Assembly (NCBI RefSeq): GCF_030409215.1
Contig: NZ_JAUFPL010000034.1
Span: 1 to 64,000 of the forward strand
Reading direction: 5' to 3'
Length of the DNA: 64,000 nucleotides
Source: Halomonas ramblicola
Lineage (GTDB): Bacteria > Pseudomonadota > Gammaproteobacteria > Pseudomonadales > Halomonadaceae
The translations under genes and the position numbers were made by a program. The notes below the pieces were generated by a model. It searched no databases. It was not told the origin of the DNA and saw only the letters and a program-made list of their open reading frames with translations. The number at the start of each line of letters is the position of its first letter. Position 1 is the stretch's first letter. Shown piece after piece: positions 27,062-36,148 of this stretch.

Positions 27062-28792
27062 ATGCTGCGAATCCTCCATTCGCTGCCCCGCACGCACAAG
27101 TTGTTGTTGTTACCGGTCGCCACCATGGTCACCGTGCTGGGCGCACAGAAGATCGTCACCACCTACCAGGATGTCCAGCGTGATCAACAGACGCTCGACA
27201 CCGTGATCGTTCCCCTGGATACCGACACCAGTCCCGGCCTCCCCTCACTGAGCTTCGAGCGCAGCCCCGTGGGCGACGCCATCGAACTGGCCAGCCAGGC
27301 ACTGGACGCCACCCGCGCCCATGTCCCCCTCTCCCGCCTCGCCGCCACGGAAGTCGTCGACCTGGATATGGTGGATGACGCCGGCGCCGCGGTGGACACG
27401 TCAACGCCCCTCGCCCTGACTCGCCCCGCCGACACGGCCTCGGGCGAGCCGACCACGCCGTTGGTCGGCCAGGGTGGCACCCTCGACGACGGGGCCGTGC
27501 ACATCGCGGTGGTGCTGGGCACCATCGGCAGTGGCATGCTCGACCACGACGGCGGCCTGGTGGCCGACGCCACCTCCTACGCCGATTTCAGCGACGACGA
27601 GCTGAGCCTGTTCGAGGACGGCCCGATCCTCCTCGAGGAGGAGATCGCCGCCAACGAGCCGTATGTGCCCGAGTGGGAAACCTACACCGTCGAGTCGGGC
27701 GACACCTTCGCGGTGATGGCCCAGAACCGCCTGGGACTCGGCTACAGCGAGGTGCTTCGGCTGCTCGAGGAGCTGCCCGACCAGCATGCCCTGACCCGCT
27801 GGCGTAGCGGTGACCGCTTCGAATACCAGCTCGACGAGGGCGGCAAGCTGCTGACCCTGCGCATGATGCGCGATGCCCGCCAGGGCTTCGTCGTGGAGCG
27901 CGACAACGAGAACTTCGAGGTGGCCACCATCGAGCGCACCGGCGAAGCCGCCCAGCGCCTGTTCGCCGGCACCGTGAGCGGCAGCTTCGCCCGCTCGGCC
28001 CAGGCCACCGGCCTCTCCAGCGCCGAGATATCCCGACTCACCCGCGTCCTCGGCAAGAAACTCGACTTCCGCCGCGACACCCGTCGCGGCGATCGTTTTC
28101 AGGTGCTGGTGGAGTCCGACATCGTCGATGGCGAGAGCTTCGATCCACGCATCCTGGCGGTGCAGTACGAGGGCGAGCGCCTGAACCTGACGCTGGTCCA
28201 CAACAGCGCCGACAACAACTTCTATACGCCGGACGGCGAGAGCCTGGACCCGGCGTTCAGCCGCTACCCCTTCGAGGGCCGCTACCGGCTGAGCTCCTCC
28301 TTCAACCCGCGTCGCAAGCATCCGGTCACCGGCCGCATCAGCCCCCACAAGGGCACCGACTTCGCCATGCCCATCGGCACCCCGATCACCGCCCCGGCCG
28401 ACGGCCGCGTCGAGAAGGTCAGCAATCACTATGCCGCCGGCCGCTACGTCGTGATCCGCCACGACAACGGCTACCGCACCCGCTACCTGCATCTCTCCAA
28501 GCCGCTGGTCAGCCGCGGCGAACGGGTGACCATGGGCGAGCGCATCGCCCTCTCCGGTAACACCGGGCGCAGCACCGGCCCGCACCTGCACTACGAAGTC
28601 CTGGTCAACAACAACCAGGTCGACGCCATGCAGGTGGACCTGCCCGAGAACAAGAGCCTCACCGACGATGCGCTACTGGCCTTCCAGAGCGAGGCCGAGC
28701 CGTTGCTGGCCGCCCTGGAGTCCGGCGAGACCGGCGCCGTGGTGGCCCGGACAGGCCGCGACGAGCCCGCCGAGGGCGATGACGGGGGTTGA
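27062..28792 (+). CDS. M23-family murein DD-endopeptidase
   Basis: A 576-residue inner-membrane or periplasmic peptidoglycan endopeptidase of the MepM/YebA type. Residues 14-30 are hydrophobic (LLLLPVATMVTVLGA), a single anchor after a short basic start. Residues 30-190 are acidic and variable. An OapA/LysM-like domain (about 200-250, YTVESGDTFAVMAQNRLGLGYSEVLRLL) should bind glycan. The C-terminal LytM domain has both zinc motifs, SPHKGTDFAMPIGTPI (HxxxD) and GPHLHYEV (HxH), so it is catalytically complete. The preceding LexA box suggests DNA-damage control. Confidence 0.92.
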   Translation: MLRILHSLPRTHKLLLLPVATMVTVLGAQKIVTTYQDVQRDQQTLDTVIVPLDTDTSPGLPSLSFERSPVGDAIELASQALDATRAHVPLSRLAATEVVDLDMVDDAGAAVDTSTPLALTRPADTASGEPTTPLVGQGGTLDDGAVHIAVVLGTIGSGMLDHDGGLVADATSYADFSDDELSLFEDGPILLEEEIAANEPYVPEWETYTVESGDTFAVMAQNRLGLGYSEVLRLLEELPDQHALTRWRSGDRFEYQLDEGGKLLTLRMMRDARQGFVVERDNENFEVATIERTGEAAQRLFAGTVSGSFARSAQATGLSSAEISRLTRVLGKKLDFRRDTRRGDRFQVLVESDIVDGESFDPRILAVQYEGERLNLTLVHNSADNNFYTPDGESLDPAFSRYPFEGRYRLSSSFNPRRKHPVTGRISPHKGTDFAMPIGTPITAPADGRVEKVSNHYAAGRYVVIRHDNGYRTRYLHLSKPLVSRGERVTMGERIALSGNTGRSTGPHLHYEVLVNNNQVDAMQVDLPENKSLTDDALLAFQSEAEPLLAALESGETGAVVARTGRDEPAEGDDGG

Positions 28793-28819
28793 TGATTCCC
28801 CCGTCACCCACTGTCCCTA

Positions 28820-28847
28820 CTGCGCCCCGCCACCGAGCGGGGCGCAG
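28820..28847. terminator. Terminator after the M23 peptidase
   Basis: Perfect 11-bp stem CTGCGCCCCGC (28820-28830) with GCGGGGCGCAG (28837-28847), six-base loop, followed by CAGTTACAG. It lies in the 114-bp gap before the ABC transporter. Confidence 0.6.
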
Positions 28848-28906
28848 CAGTTACAGCATGACCGCCAGGCCGTGACGCCCTGGCATGCCGCCCCGGAGCC
28901 CACCCC

Positions 28907-30748
28907 ATGCGTTCCCCTCGCCCCGCCCCACCCCCCGAGAGCCGCCTGATGGCCTTCCTCGGGGTGTTCCGCTACAGCCGCCGGGCGCTGGCGCTGGTAT
29001 GGCAGACCTCGCGCGCCCTGACGGTGGGGCTGGCACTCGCCACCCTGGTGGCCGGGGTGCTGCCGGCGGTGGCGGCCTGGCTCGGCCAGTTGATCGTCGA
29101 CGCCGTGGTGGCCGCCATGGAGCGCCACGCCGAGACGGGCAGCGTGGCGTGGTGGCCGGTGCTGCGCTACGTGCTGGCCGAGGCCGGGGTGATCGCCACC
29201 ATCGCCCTGGCGCAGCGCGCGCTCTCGGCCCAGCAGGCGCTGCTGCGCGCCCTGCTCGGCCAGAAGGTCAACGTGATGATCCTCGAGAAGGCCGGCACGC
29301 TGTCGCTGGCCCAGTTCGAGGATTCGGAGTTCTACGACAAGCTGACCCGGGCCCGGCGCGAGGCCTCGACCCGCCCCCTGGGCCTGGTCAACAAGACCTT
29401 CTCCCTGGCCCAGCACGGCATCTCCCTGGCCAGCTTCGCCGTGCTGCTGGTGCAGTTCTCGCCCCTGGCGCTGCTGATCCTGGCGGTCGGCGCCCTGCCG
29501 GCCTTCCTCTCCGAGGCCAAGTTCTCCGGCGATGCCTTCCGACTGTTCCGCTGGCGCTCGCCCCAGACCCGCATGCAGATGTACCTGGAGACGGTGCTGG
29601 CCCGCGAGGACAGCATCAAGGAGGTCAAGCTGTTCGGCCTGGAGCCCCTGCTGCTCGAGCGCTACCGGGGAATCTTCGACACCCTCTACGGCGAGGAGCG
29701 GAGCCTGACGCTGCGTCGCGAGACCTGGGGCTTCCTGCTCGGCCTGCTGGGTACCCTGGCCTTCTACGGCGCCTACGCCTGGGTGGTAGTAGCGACCATC
29801 ACCGGTGGCCTAACCCTGGGCGAGATGACCATGTACCTGATGGTGTTCAAGCAGGGGCAGGCCGCGCTCTCGTCGTGCCTCACCGCCATCGGCGGCATGT
29901 ACGAGGACAACCTCTACCTCTCCAACCTCTACGAGTACCTGGAGCAGCCGACGCCGCCCGAGCCGGGGCACCTCCGGCAAGGCGCCGTGCCCGGCGACGG
30001 TATCCGTTTCGAGGGCGTGGGCTTCACCTATCCCGGCGCCGAACGCCCGGCGCTGTCGGGCATCTCGCTGCACCTCGAACCGGGCATGAGCCTGGCCCTG
30101 GTGGGCGCCAACGGCTCGGGCAAGACCACCCTGATCAAGCTGCTGACCCGGCTCTACGAGCCGAGCGAGGGGCGCATCCTGCTCGACGGCAGCGACCTGC
30201 GCGACTGGGACGCCGGCGCCCTACGGCGACGCATCGGGGTGATCTTCCAGGACTTCGTGCGCTACCAGCTCAAGGTCGGCGAGAACCTGGGGGCCGGCGA
30301 TGTGGCCGCCTTCGCGGACGAGTCACGCTGGCAGGAGGCCGCCCGCCGGGGGCTCGCCGATGCCTTCATCCGCGACCTGCCCGACGGCTATCACGCCCAG
30401 CTGGGACGCTGGTTCAAGGGCGGCCAGGAACTCTCCGGCGGCCAGTGGCAGAAGATCGCCCTGTCACGGGCCTACATGCGCCAGGGCGCCGACATCCTGG
30501 TGCTGGACGAGCCCACCGCGGCCATGGACGCCGCCGCCGAGGCGGAGGTCTACGCCGACTTCCGCGACCACGGCCACGACAAGATGACCCTCCTCATCTC
30601 GCACCGCTTCTCCACGGTGCGCGCCGCCGACCAGATCCTGGTGATCGACGGCGGCGAGATCCTCGAGCGCGGCGACCACGCAAGCCTGCTCGCCGCCAAC
30701 GGCCGCTATGCGCGGCTGTTCCGGCTGCAGGCGCGCGGCTACCGCTGA
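28907..30748 (+). CDS. ABC exporter (fused permease-ATPase half transporter)
   Basis: A 613-residue type-IV ABC half transporter that should act as a homodimer. Residues about 25-340 contain six hydrophobic segments. The ATPase domain has Walker A GANGSGKTT, the Q-loop FQDFVRYQLKVGEN, signature LSGGQWQKIALSRAY, Walker B ILVLDEPTAAMD and the switch His in LISHRFSTVR. The ATP-binding part and the SEFYDKLTRARREA segment resemble exporters of peptides or drugs, but no cargo gene is adjacent. GGAG lies 8 bp before ATG 28907. ATG 28949 is an alternative. Confidence 0.88.
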   Translation: MRSPRPAPPPESRLMAFLGVFRYSRRALALVWQTSRALTVGLALATLVAGVLPAVAAWLGQLIVDAVVAAMERHAETGSVAWWPVLRYVLAEAGVIATIALAQRALSAQQALLRALLGQKVNVMILEKAGTLSLAQFEDSEFYDKLTRARREASTRPLGLVNKTFSLAQHGISLASFAVLLVQFSPLALLILAVGALPAFLSEAKFSGDAFRLFRWRSPQTRMQMYLETVLAREDSIKEVKLFGLEPLLLERYRGIFDTLYGEERSLTLRRETWGFLLGLLGTLAFYGAYAWVVVATITGGLTLGEMTMYLMVFKQGQAALSSCLTAIGGMYEDNLYLSNLYEYLEQPTPPEPGHLRQGAVPGDGIRFEGVGFTYPGAERPALSGISLHLEPGMSLALVGANGSGKTTLIKLLTRLYEPSEGRILLDGSDLRDWDAGALRRRIGVIFQDFVRYQLKVGENLGAGDVAAFADESRWQEAARRGLADAFIRDLPDGYHAQLGRWFKGGQELSGGQWQKIALSRAYMRQGADILVLDEPTAAMDAAAEAEVYADFRDHGHDKMTLLISHRFSTVRAADQILVIDGGEILERGDHASLLAANGRYARLFRLQARGYR

Positions 30749-30771
30749 CGGGGCCGGGTCAGGCACGCCCC

Positions 30772-31806
30772 CTAGGCCGGGCGCTCCGCCGAGGCCGCCC
30801 AGAGGTTGATGCCGCCCTCCACCGCATGACGATCGATCTCCGCCAGCTCGGCATCGGAGAAGTCGAGACGCGCCAGGGCGCCCAGGCAATCGACGACCTG
30901 CTCGGGACGGCTCGCCCCGATCAATGCCGAGGTCACGCGCGTGTGGCGCAGCACCCAGGCGATGGCCATCTGCGCCAGGCTCTGACCGCGACGCTCGGCG
31001 ATGGCGTTCAGCGCCCGCACATGCTCGAGATTCTCCGCCGAGAGGTGTTCCGGCCGCAGGCTACCCTCGCGGGCCGCCCGGCTCTGCTGTGGCACCCCGT
31101 CCAGGTACTTGCCGGTCAGCAGCCCCTGGGCCAGCGGCGAGAAGACGATGGAGCCCATGCCCAACTCGTCCAGGGCGTCCAGCAGGCCGTCGTCCTCGAT
31201 CCAGCGGTTGAGCATGGAGTAGCTGGGCTGGTGGATCAGGCAGGGCGTGCCCAGCTCGCGCAGGATCGCCACCGCCTCGCGGGTGCGCTGGGCATTGTAG
31301 GACGAGATGCCGACGTACAGCGCCTTGCCCTGGCGTACCGCCTGGTCCAGGGCGCCCATGGTCTCCTCCAGCGGCGTCTCGGGGTCGAAGCGGTGGGAGT
31401 AGAAGACGTCGACGTAGTCGACCCCCAGGCGCTTCAGGCTCTGGTCGAGGCTCGAGAGCAGGTACTTGCGGCTGCCCCACTCGCCGTAGGGCCCCGGCCA
31501 CATGTAGTAGCCGGCCTTGGTGGAGATCACCAGCTCGTCGCGCAGGCCGGCGAAGTCTTGCTTGAGCAGGCGGCCGAAGAACGCCTCGGCGCTACCGGGC
31601 GGCGGCCCATAGTTGTTGGCCAGGTCGAAGTGGGTGATGCCGTGGTCGAAGGCGGTGCGGCAGATCGCCCGTGCCGTGTCGACCCGGGCATTCTCGCCGA
31701 AGTTCTGCCACAGGCCCAGCGAGAGCGCGGGCAGCTTCAGCCCGCTGCGTCCGCAGCGACGATAGGGCATGCGTTCGTAGCGATCTTCCGCCGACGCATA
31801 GCTCAT
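30772..31806 (-). CDS. Aldo-keto reductase, YghZ/GpR-like
   Basis: A 344-residue TIM-barrel NADPH-dependent reductase. The N-terminus YRRCGRSGLKLPALSLGLWQNFGE and ITHFDLANNYGPPPGSAE (catalytic Asp and Tyr) match the class that includes E. coli L-glyceraldehyde-3-phosphate reductase YghZ. VISTKAGYYMWPGPYG has the catalytic Lys, and DVFYSHRFDPETPLEE the His. SALIGASRPEQV is the NADP phosphate site. It is divergent from kduI, so a role with uronate-derived keto sugars or with lactaldehyde is possible but not shown. Confidence 0.9.
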   Translation of the reverse strand: MSYASAEDRYERMPYRRCGRSGLKLPALSLGLWQNFGENARVDTARAICRTAFDHGITHFDLANNYGPPPGSAEAFFGRLLKQDFAGLRDELVISTKAGYYMWPGPYGEWGSRKYLLSSLDQSLKRLGVDYVDVFYSHRFDPETPLEETMGALDQAVRQGKALYVGISSYNAQRTREAVAILRELGTPCLIHQPSYSMLNRWIEDDGLLDALDELGMGSIVFSPLAQGLLTGKYLDGVPQQSRAAREGSLRPEHLSAENLEHVRALNAIAERRGQSLAQMAIAWVLRHTRVTSALIGASRPEQVVDCLGALARLDFSDAELAEIDRHAVEGGINLWAASAERPA

Positions 31807-31971
31807 GGAGATATCCCTCTCGATCGATGGCTGAAGGCCCATTATGCGCACCCAGCCCGGCAAGCCAAACCGTGGACTCACGTCACGTTCCACCATCTCT
31901 CCCGACCAGTCGTCGACGCCGGACGAGTTCAGCCCTCCGAGGTTGAAGCGAAACCTTGGTGATGATATTTT

Positions 31972-32006
31972 GAACCTTCGTTTTACTTTTGTGAGACCAA
32001 AGGTTC
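31972..32006 (+). promoter_or_regulatory. Inverted repeat in the kduI leader, possible KdgR-like half-site
   Basis: GAACCTT (31972-31978) and AAGGTTC (32000-32006) form a 7-bp inverted repeat immediately before the kduI ribosome site (GGAGG). The left arm is within TGAACCTTCGTTTTAC, which shares TCGTTT with the stronger KdgR-type operator at 34648. The 210-bp gap 31807-32016 must also hold the promoter of the divergent aldo-keto reductase. Confidence 0.3.
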
Positions 32007-32016
32007 TGGAGGACCC

Positions 32017-32853
32017 ATGGAGATTCGTCAAGCAATCCACAGTGAACACGCCAAGACCCTGGATACTCAGGGCCTGCGCGATCAGTTCCTGATCGAGGAG
32101 CTGTTCGTCGCTGACCAGCTCAAGCTGGTGTACAGCCATATCGATCGCATCATCATCGGCGGCGCCCTGCCGGTGAACGAGCCCGTCACTATCCCAGACT
32201 CGCTCGGCAAGCAGACCGGCACCGACTACTTCCTCGAGCGCCGCGAGCTCGGCACCATCAACATCGGCGGCCCCGGTGCGATCGTCATTGACGGCACCCG
32301 CCACGAGATCGGCACCCACGAAGGCCTGTACATCAGCAAGGGCAGCCGCGATGTCCAGTTCGAGAGCGGGGACCCGACCAACCCGGCGGCCTTCTACATG
32401 GCCTGCGCCCCGGCCCATCAGGCCCACCCGACGCGCAAGGTGACCCTGGAGGACGCCTCGCCCCAGACCCTGGGTGACGCTGCCAACAGCAACAAGCGCA
32501 CCATCTACAAGTTCCTGGTGCCGGACGTGCTGCCCACCTGCCAGCTGCTGATGGGCATGACCCGACTCGAGGAAGGCAGCCTTTGGAACACCATGCCCTG
32601 CCATACCCATGAGCGGCGCATGGAAGCCTACTTCTACTTCGACATGGCCGACGACAACCTGGTCTTCCACATGATGGGCGAGCCGCAGGAGACCCGGCAC
32701 CTGGTGGTGCGCAACCGCCAGGCGGTGCTGTCGCCGAGCTGGTCGCTGCACTCCGGCGTGGGCACCGGCAGCTACACCTTCATCTGGGCCATGGTCGGCG
32801 AGAACCAGACCTTCCCCGACATGGACCATGTCGCAATGGCGGACCTGCGCTGA
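32017..32853 (+). CDS. kduI: 5-dehydro-4-deoxy-D-glucuronate isomerase
   Basis: Isomerises 5-keto-4-deoxyuronate, the open form released from unsaturated uronates, to 2,5-diketo-3-deoxygluconate. The 278 residues equal the E. coli length. The N-terminus [30 protein letters not shown] and the zinc-site region [18 protein letters not shown] (two His, Glu) are characteristic, with [11 protein letters not shown] following. A GGAGG ribosome site precedes the ATG. It is 16 bp upstream of kduD, a two-gene kduID operon. Confidence 0.97.
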   Translation: MEIRQAIHSEHAKTLDTQGLRDQFLIEELFVADQLKLVYSHIDRIIIGGALPVNEPVTIPDSLGKQTGTDYFLERRELGTINIGGPGAIVIDGTRHEIGTHEGLYISKGSRDVQFESGDPTNPAAFYMACAPAHQAHPTRKVTLEDASPQTLGDAANSNKRTIYKFLVPDVLPTCQLLMGMTRLEEGSLWNTMPCHTHERRMEAYFYFDMADDNLVFHMMGEPQETRHLVVRNRQAVLSPSWSLHSGVGTGSYTFIWAMVGENQTFPDMDHVAMADLR

Positions 32854-32869
32854 GCCGCGAGGAGGACCC

Positions 32870-33631
32870 ATGAGTGCATCGTTTTTCGACCTGAGCGGCA
32901 AGACCGCCATCGTCACCGGCTGCAACACCGGCCTGGGCCAGGGCATGGCCCTGGGCCTGGCCGCTGCCGGCTGCAACATCGTCGCGGTCAACCGCCGTGC
33001 CCCCGAGGAGACCCGGCGTCGCGTCGAGGCGCTGGGCGTGGGCTTTTTGGCCGTTGACGCCGACCTGGCCAGCACGGCGCCGATCGACGACATCCTGGCT
33101 CAGGCCGAGGAGCGCTTCGGCGGCGCCGACATCCTGGTCAACAACGCCGGCATCATCCGTCGTTCCGACACCCTGGAGTTCACCGAGCAGGACTGGGACG
33201 ACGTCCTGGACGTCAACCTCAAGAGCCTGTTCTTCCTCTCCCAGGCCTTCGCCCGCTCCTGCATCGACGGCCAGCGCCGAGGCAAGATCATCAACATCGC
33301 CTCCATGCTGTCCTTCCAGGGCGGCATCCGGGTGCCCTCCTACACCGCCTCCAAGAGCGGCGTGCTGGGCTTGACCCGCCTGATGGCCAACGAGTGGGCC
33401 GCCCGCGGCATCAACGTCAATGCCATCGCCCCCGGCTACATGGCCACCAACAACACCGAGGCCCTGCGCAACGACCCCGAGCGCAGCCGCGAGATCCTGG
33501 GCCGGATCCCGGCCGGTCGCTGGGGCGACCCCGAGGACCTGGCCGGCGCCGCGGTGTTCCTGGCTTCATCCGCCTCGGACTACGTTCACGGCCATACCCT
33601 CGCCGTCGACGGCGGCTGGCTGGCGCGGTGA
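32870..33631 (+). CDS. kduD: 2-dehydro-3-deoxy-D-gluconate 5-dehydrogenase
   Basis: A 253-residue short-chain dehydrogenase that reduces 2,5-diketo-3-deoxygluconate to KDG with NADH. The Rossmann motif is TGCNTGLGQG, NNAGI is present, and the catalytic residues appear as SMLSFQ and YTASKSG. LSGKTAIVTGCNTGLGQGMALGL and NVNAIAPGYMATNNTEALR are close to known KduD sequences. ATG 32870 follows GAGGAGG. KDG kinase and KDPG aldolase, needed next, are not in the window. Confidence 0.95.
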   Translation: MSASFFDLSGKTAIVTGCNTGLGQGMALGLAAAGCNIVAVNRRAPEETRRRVEALGVGFLAVDADLASTAPIDDILAQAEERFGGADILVNNAGIIRRSDTLEFTEQDWDDVLDVNLKSLFFLSQAFARSCIDGQRRGKIINIASMLSFQGGIRVPSYTASKSGVLGLTRLMANEWAARGINVNAIAPGYMATNNTEALRNDPERSREILGRIPAGRWGDPEDLAGAAVFLASSASDYVHGHTLAVDGGWLAR

Positions 33632-33655
33632 GCGCCTTGCGTCACCCCATCGACA

Positions 33656-33689
33656 ACGCAGGACGCGGCCCTCGGGCCGCGTCCTGCGT
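33656..33689. terminator. Bidirectional terminator between kduD and kdgR
   Basis: ACGCAGGACGCGGCC pairs perfectly with GGCCGCGTCCTGCGT around a short CTC-type loop, a stem of about 15 bp. It lies between the converging kduD and IclR genes. Confidence 0.8.
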
Positions 33690-33708
33690 CGTATTGGGGG
33701 GAGCCGAA

Positions 33709-34518
33709 TCAGGCCGTCTCGGCCGCGCCGGCGAAGGCATAGTCATGGAAGCCCAGGCCTTCGGAGATGCGCTCGCCGGCCTGGTGCAGCAGGCGCACGT
33801 ATTCCGCCCGCTTCTGGGCGTCGTAGCGCACCACCGGGAAGGACAGGCTGAGCGCCGCCACCGCCTGGCCGAAGCGGTCGAACACCGGCACCGACAGGCA
33901 GCGCACCCCGAGCTCGGCCTCTTCCCGGTCCTCGGCGACGCCTTCCGTGCAAATCGTCGGCAGCTCGTCCATGACCGCTTCGACGCTGGTCAGGGTGTGC
34001 TCGGTATGGGGCACGAAGTCGATCGACTCCAGCACCTGCCGCGCCCGCTCCGGTTCCATCCAGGCCAGCAGGGTCTTGCCCATGGCCGTGGAATACACGG
34101 GATTGCGGCGCCCGATCCGCGACTGCATGCACAGGTTGAACTGCGAGTCGTACTTGTGGAGGTAGATGATGTGCCGACGGTCCTCATCCAGCGCCCCCAG
34201 ATGGATGGCCTCATGGGTGGACTCGGAGAGCCTGCGCATCTCGGCATCGGCCAGCCGGACCAGATCCACGTTCTCCAGGGCCGAGGCTCCCAGCTCGAAG
34301 AGCTTCAGGGTCAATGCATATTTTTCGGACTCCCCTTCCTGAGTCACATAGCCCAGCTCCTTCATGGTCTGCAGGAAGCGATAGGCAGTGCTCTTCGACG
34401 TGAAAGCACGCTGGGACAGCTCGGAGAGGCCTATCTCCCGCCGTTCGGCAAGCCCCTCGAGGATAGCGAACACCTTCATGACGGCTGCCACATTGTCGGG
34501 CTTTTGCGACACTGCCAT
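33709..34518 (-). CDS. kdgR: IclR-family regulator, KdgR-type
   Basis: A 269-residue repressor-type regulator. The N-terminal winged helix is DNVAAVMKVFAILEGLAERREIGLSELSQRAFTSKSTAYRFLQTM, seen as IGLSELSQRAFTSKSTAYRFL; the C-terminal IclR effector domain includes GRRNPVYSTAMGKTLLAWM and LGVRCLSVPVFDRFG. In enterobacteria KdgR senses KDG and represses kdu, kdg and porin genes. The neighbours kduID and a KdgM-like porin, plus a strong palindrome at 34648 in the divergent gap, support that role. ATG 34518 follows GTGAGGC; ATG 34539 is less likely. Confidence 0.85.
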   Translation of the reverse strand: MAVSQKPDNVAAVMKVFAILEGLAERREIGLSELSQRAFTSKSTAYRFLQTMKELGYVTQEGESEKYALTLKLFELGASALENVDLVRLADAEMRRLSESTHEAIHLGALDEDRRHIIYLHKYDSQFNLCMQSRIGRRNPVYSTAMGKTLLAWMEPERARQVLESIDFVPHTEHTLTSVEAVMDELPTICTEGVAEDREEAELGVRCLSVPVFDRFGQAVAALSLSFPVVRYDAQKRAEYVRLLHQAGERISEGLGFHDYAFAGAAETA

Positions 34519-34647
34519 AAGCCTCACACCTCGTTTCATAAAAATTGGAATGTTGGTCTAATTTTAACGCAGATCAACCCGAGATGCCACTCCCCACCGA
34601 CGCGGCGACGAAACGAGCCGGCATGGACCATCGACCAAAGTATAAAA

Positions 34648-34660
34648 GAAACGTCGTTTC
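34648..34660. promoter_or_regulatory. KdgR-like operator in the kdgR/porin gap
   Basis: GAAACGTCGTTTC is a perfect 13-bp dyad in an A/T-rich frame (AAAA on the left, AATTTT on the right), matching the general form of enterobacterial KdgR boxes (GAAA-N-TTTC). It lies 129 bp from the kdgR start and 139 bp from the porin start, so it could control both. The 281-bp gap holds no other gene. Confidence 0.55.
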
Positions 34661-34799
34661 AATTTTATAGGCACACTGATACATTAAATACGAACCGAGG
34701 GACTGAAATAAGATAGACATGCCGCCACGACTCCCCCGATATGGTCGCGGTCGCTCCTCGGTCCAGACGCCAATCCATAACACCTACAACGGAGACGAC

Positions 34800-35540
34800 A
34801 TGCAAACGATCCCCCAGCCCAAATGGTTGACTGGTATCGCAGCGACCTGTGTGGCGCTGTCAATGTCCGGCCCGACCTGGTCTGCCGATAACATCCTGAC
34901 GATGAAACTGGAACAGACCACCAACGACCACGCCCTGACCCTGCCCAAGGTCGCCATTACGCGGGTATTCGACGACACCTCCTCTCTCACCCTGGAAAAG
35001 TCCTGGTTCTGGCAGGAGGACGTCCATGAGAGCGGTTGGCCGAAGCATGACGAGGCCTTCGTGAACTACTCCCTCCCCGCCTACCGGTTGGGACAGGACG
35101 ATCAGTGGTCCGTGACGCCCCAGCTAGGCGCCAAGTTTAGGTCCAATGTGACACGAGCCTTGGCGGGAATCAAAGTCGGTTATGCGGGAGACGGCTGGAG
35201 CCTTTCGGGACGCTATCGTTACGAGCACGAGACGACCCATGAAACGGCGGTCGAGGGGCGCGCGGGACGCATCGATCTCTATGCCAGCTACGATATCAAT
35301 GATGACTGGACCCTACTTTACAACCCACACTACCACTTCAAGCACGAGAGCGACTCTCCTGACTTCCACACCGGCGATCGTGACTACCTCGAGCATGAGC
35401 TCCTGGTATTCCATAAACTGAATGCTAATAACACGGTATTCGGTGGATATATCCAAAGGGACAAGAATAGTGACCAGGTGGCAACGGACCCCGGCCAGAG
35501 GTTCAGCTCCTGGCTGATCGGTTACCAGTACAAGTTCTAG
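34800..35540 (+). CDS. KdgM-like oligogalacturonate/oligouronate porin
   Basis: A 246-residue outer-membrane beta-barrel. Residues 1-30 are a signal peptide ending PTWSA-DN. The body alternates aromatic strands (SLTLEKSWFWQED, WSLSGRYRYEHETTHE, DWTLLYNPHYHFKHE) and ends FSSWLIGYQYKF, with the C-terminal Phe expected for BamA-assembled porins. The size and strand pattern fit the KdgM family of acidic oligosaccharide channels, and the neighbours agree. I start at ATG 34800, with GGAG upstream, since the signal peptide begins there. Confidence 0.82.
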   Translation: MQTIPQPKWLTGIAATCVALSMSGPTWSADNILTMKLEQTTNDHALTLPKVAITRVFDDTSSLTLEKSWFWQEDVHESGWPKHDEAFVNYSLPAYRLGQDDQWSVTPQLGAKFRSNVTRALAGIKVGYAGDGWSLSGRYRYEHETTHETAVEGRAGRIDLYASYDINDDWTLLYNPHYHFKHESDSPDFHTGDRDYLEHELLVFHKLNANNTVFGGYIQRDKNSDQVATDPGQRFSSWLIGYQYKF

Positions 35541-35547
35541 AGTGGCA

Positions 35548-35576
35548 GGGCATGGTGAGTTCCACCTCCCATGCCC
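35548..35576 (+). terminator. Intercistronic hairpin after the porin
   Basis: GGGCATGG (35548-35555) pairs with CCATGCCC (35569-35576). There is no T-tract, so partial termination or mRNA protection of the porin message is more likely than full termination before the TRAP genes. Confidence 0.45.
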
Positions 35577-35656
35577 ATGGATTACCTCAACCGGGGAGCA
35601 TGAGATGGCTGCCGATAGATCCCTGAAAGTTCGCTTCGAGAGACAGGGGAGGACCG

Positions 35657-36148
35657 ATGGAAACCATGCGCACCCTGCTTGACAGGAGTATGCAACTCCT
35701 GTGCTGCCTGCTTTTCATCACCATGGTGGGTGTGGCTAGCTGGCAGGTCATTGCCCGGTATATCCTCAACGATCCCAGCACCGTGTCGGAAGCCTTCCTG
35801 AGGTTCTCACTGGTATGGCTGTCGATGTTGGCGATTGCCTATGTCGCGGGTCGTCGTGAGCACGTGAGCCTGACACTGCTAACAGACAAATTGACAGGAG
35901 CCTGGAAATCCGCTTTCGAAATGTCGATCGAAATCCTGTTCATCGGCTTCTCGGCATTCGTATTGCTCTATGGAGGCGCCCAAGCAACCGCCAACAGTAT
36001 GAGCCAGGTCTATCCCATGCTGGATATCCCCAAGGGATTCCTTTACTTGTCCCTTCCATTGTCAGGGGCAATCATCATCACTTACTCCCTGATCAATTGC
36101 GTCAGCATATACAGGGGATGTCTTCGCACCAGGAGGCTGGAGTCATGA
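35657..36148 (+). CDS. TRAP transporter small permease (DctQ-type)
   Basis: A 163-residue inner-membrane protein with four hydrophobic segments. The family pattern is WQVIARYILNDPSTVSEAFLRFSLVWLSMLAIAYVAGRREHVSL, seen as the ARY, WSE/SEAF and GRREHVSL blocks. It pairs with the large permease, whose ATG overlaps its stop by 4 bp. A strong GGGGAGGA ribosome site precedes ATG 35657. GC content is visibly lower than in the flanking housekeeping genes. Confidence 0.92.
   Translation: METMRTLLDRSMQLLCCLLFITMVGVASWQVIARYILNDPSTVSEAFLRFSLVWLSMLAIAYVAGRREHVSLTLLTDKLTGAWKSAFEMSIEILFIGFSAFVLLYGGAQATANSMSQVYPMLDIPKGFLYLSLPLSGAIIITYSLINCVSIYRGCLRTRRLES

Noticed and set aside
26971..27183. A 70-codon plus-strand frame that could be an SOS-induced toxin peptide
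   Set aside because: Its ATG lies inside the LexA-like box, it has no ribosome site and it overlaps the start of the M23 gene.
28885..31962. A 1025-codon frame overlapping the ABC transporter and aldo-keto reductase
   Set aside because: It is the +1 shadow of the ABC gene fused to the antisense of the reductase; no motifs.
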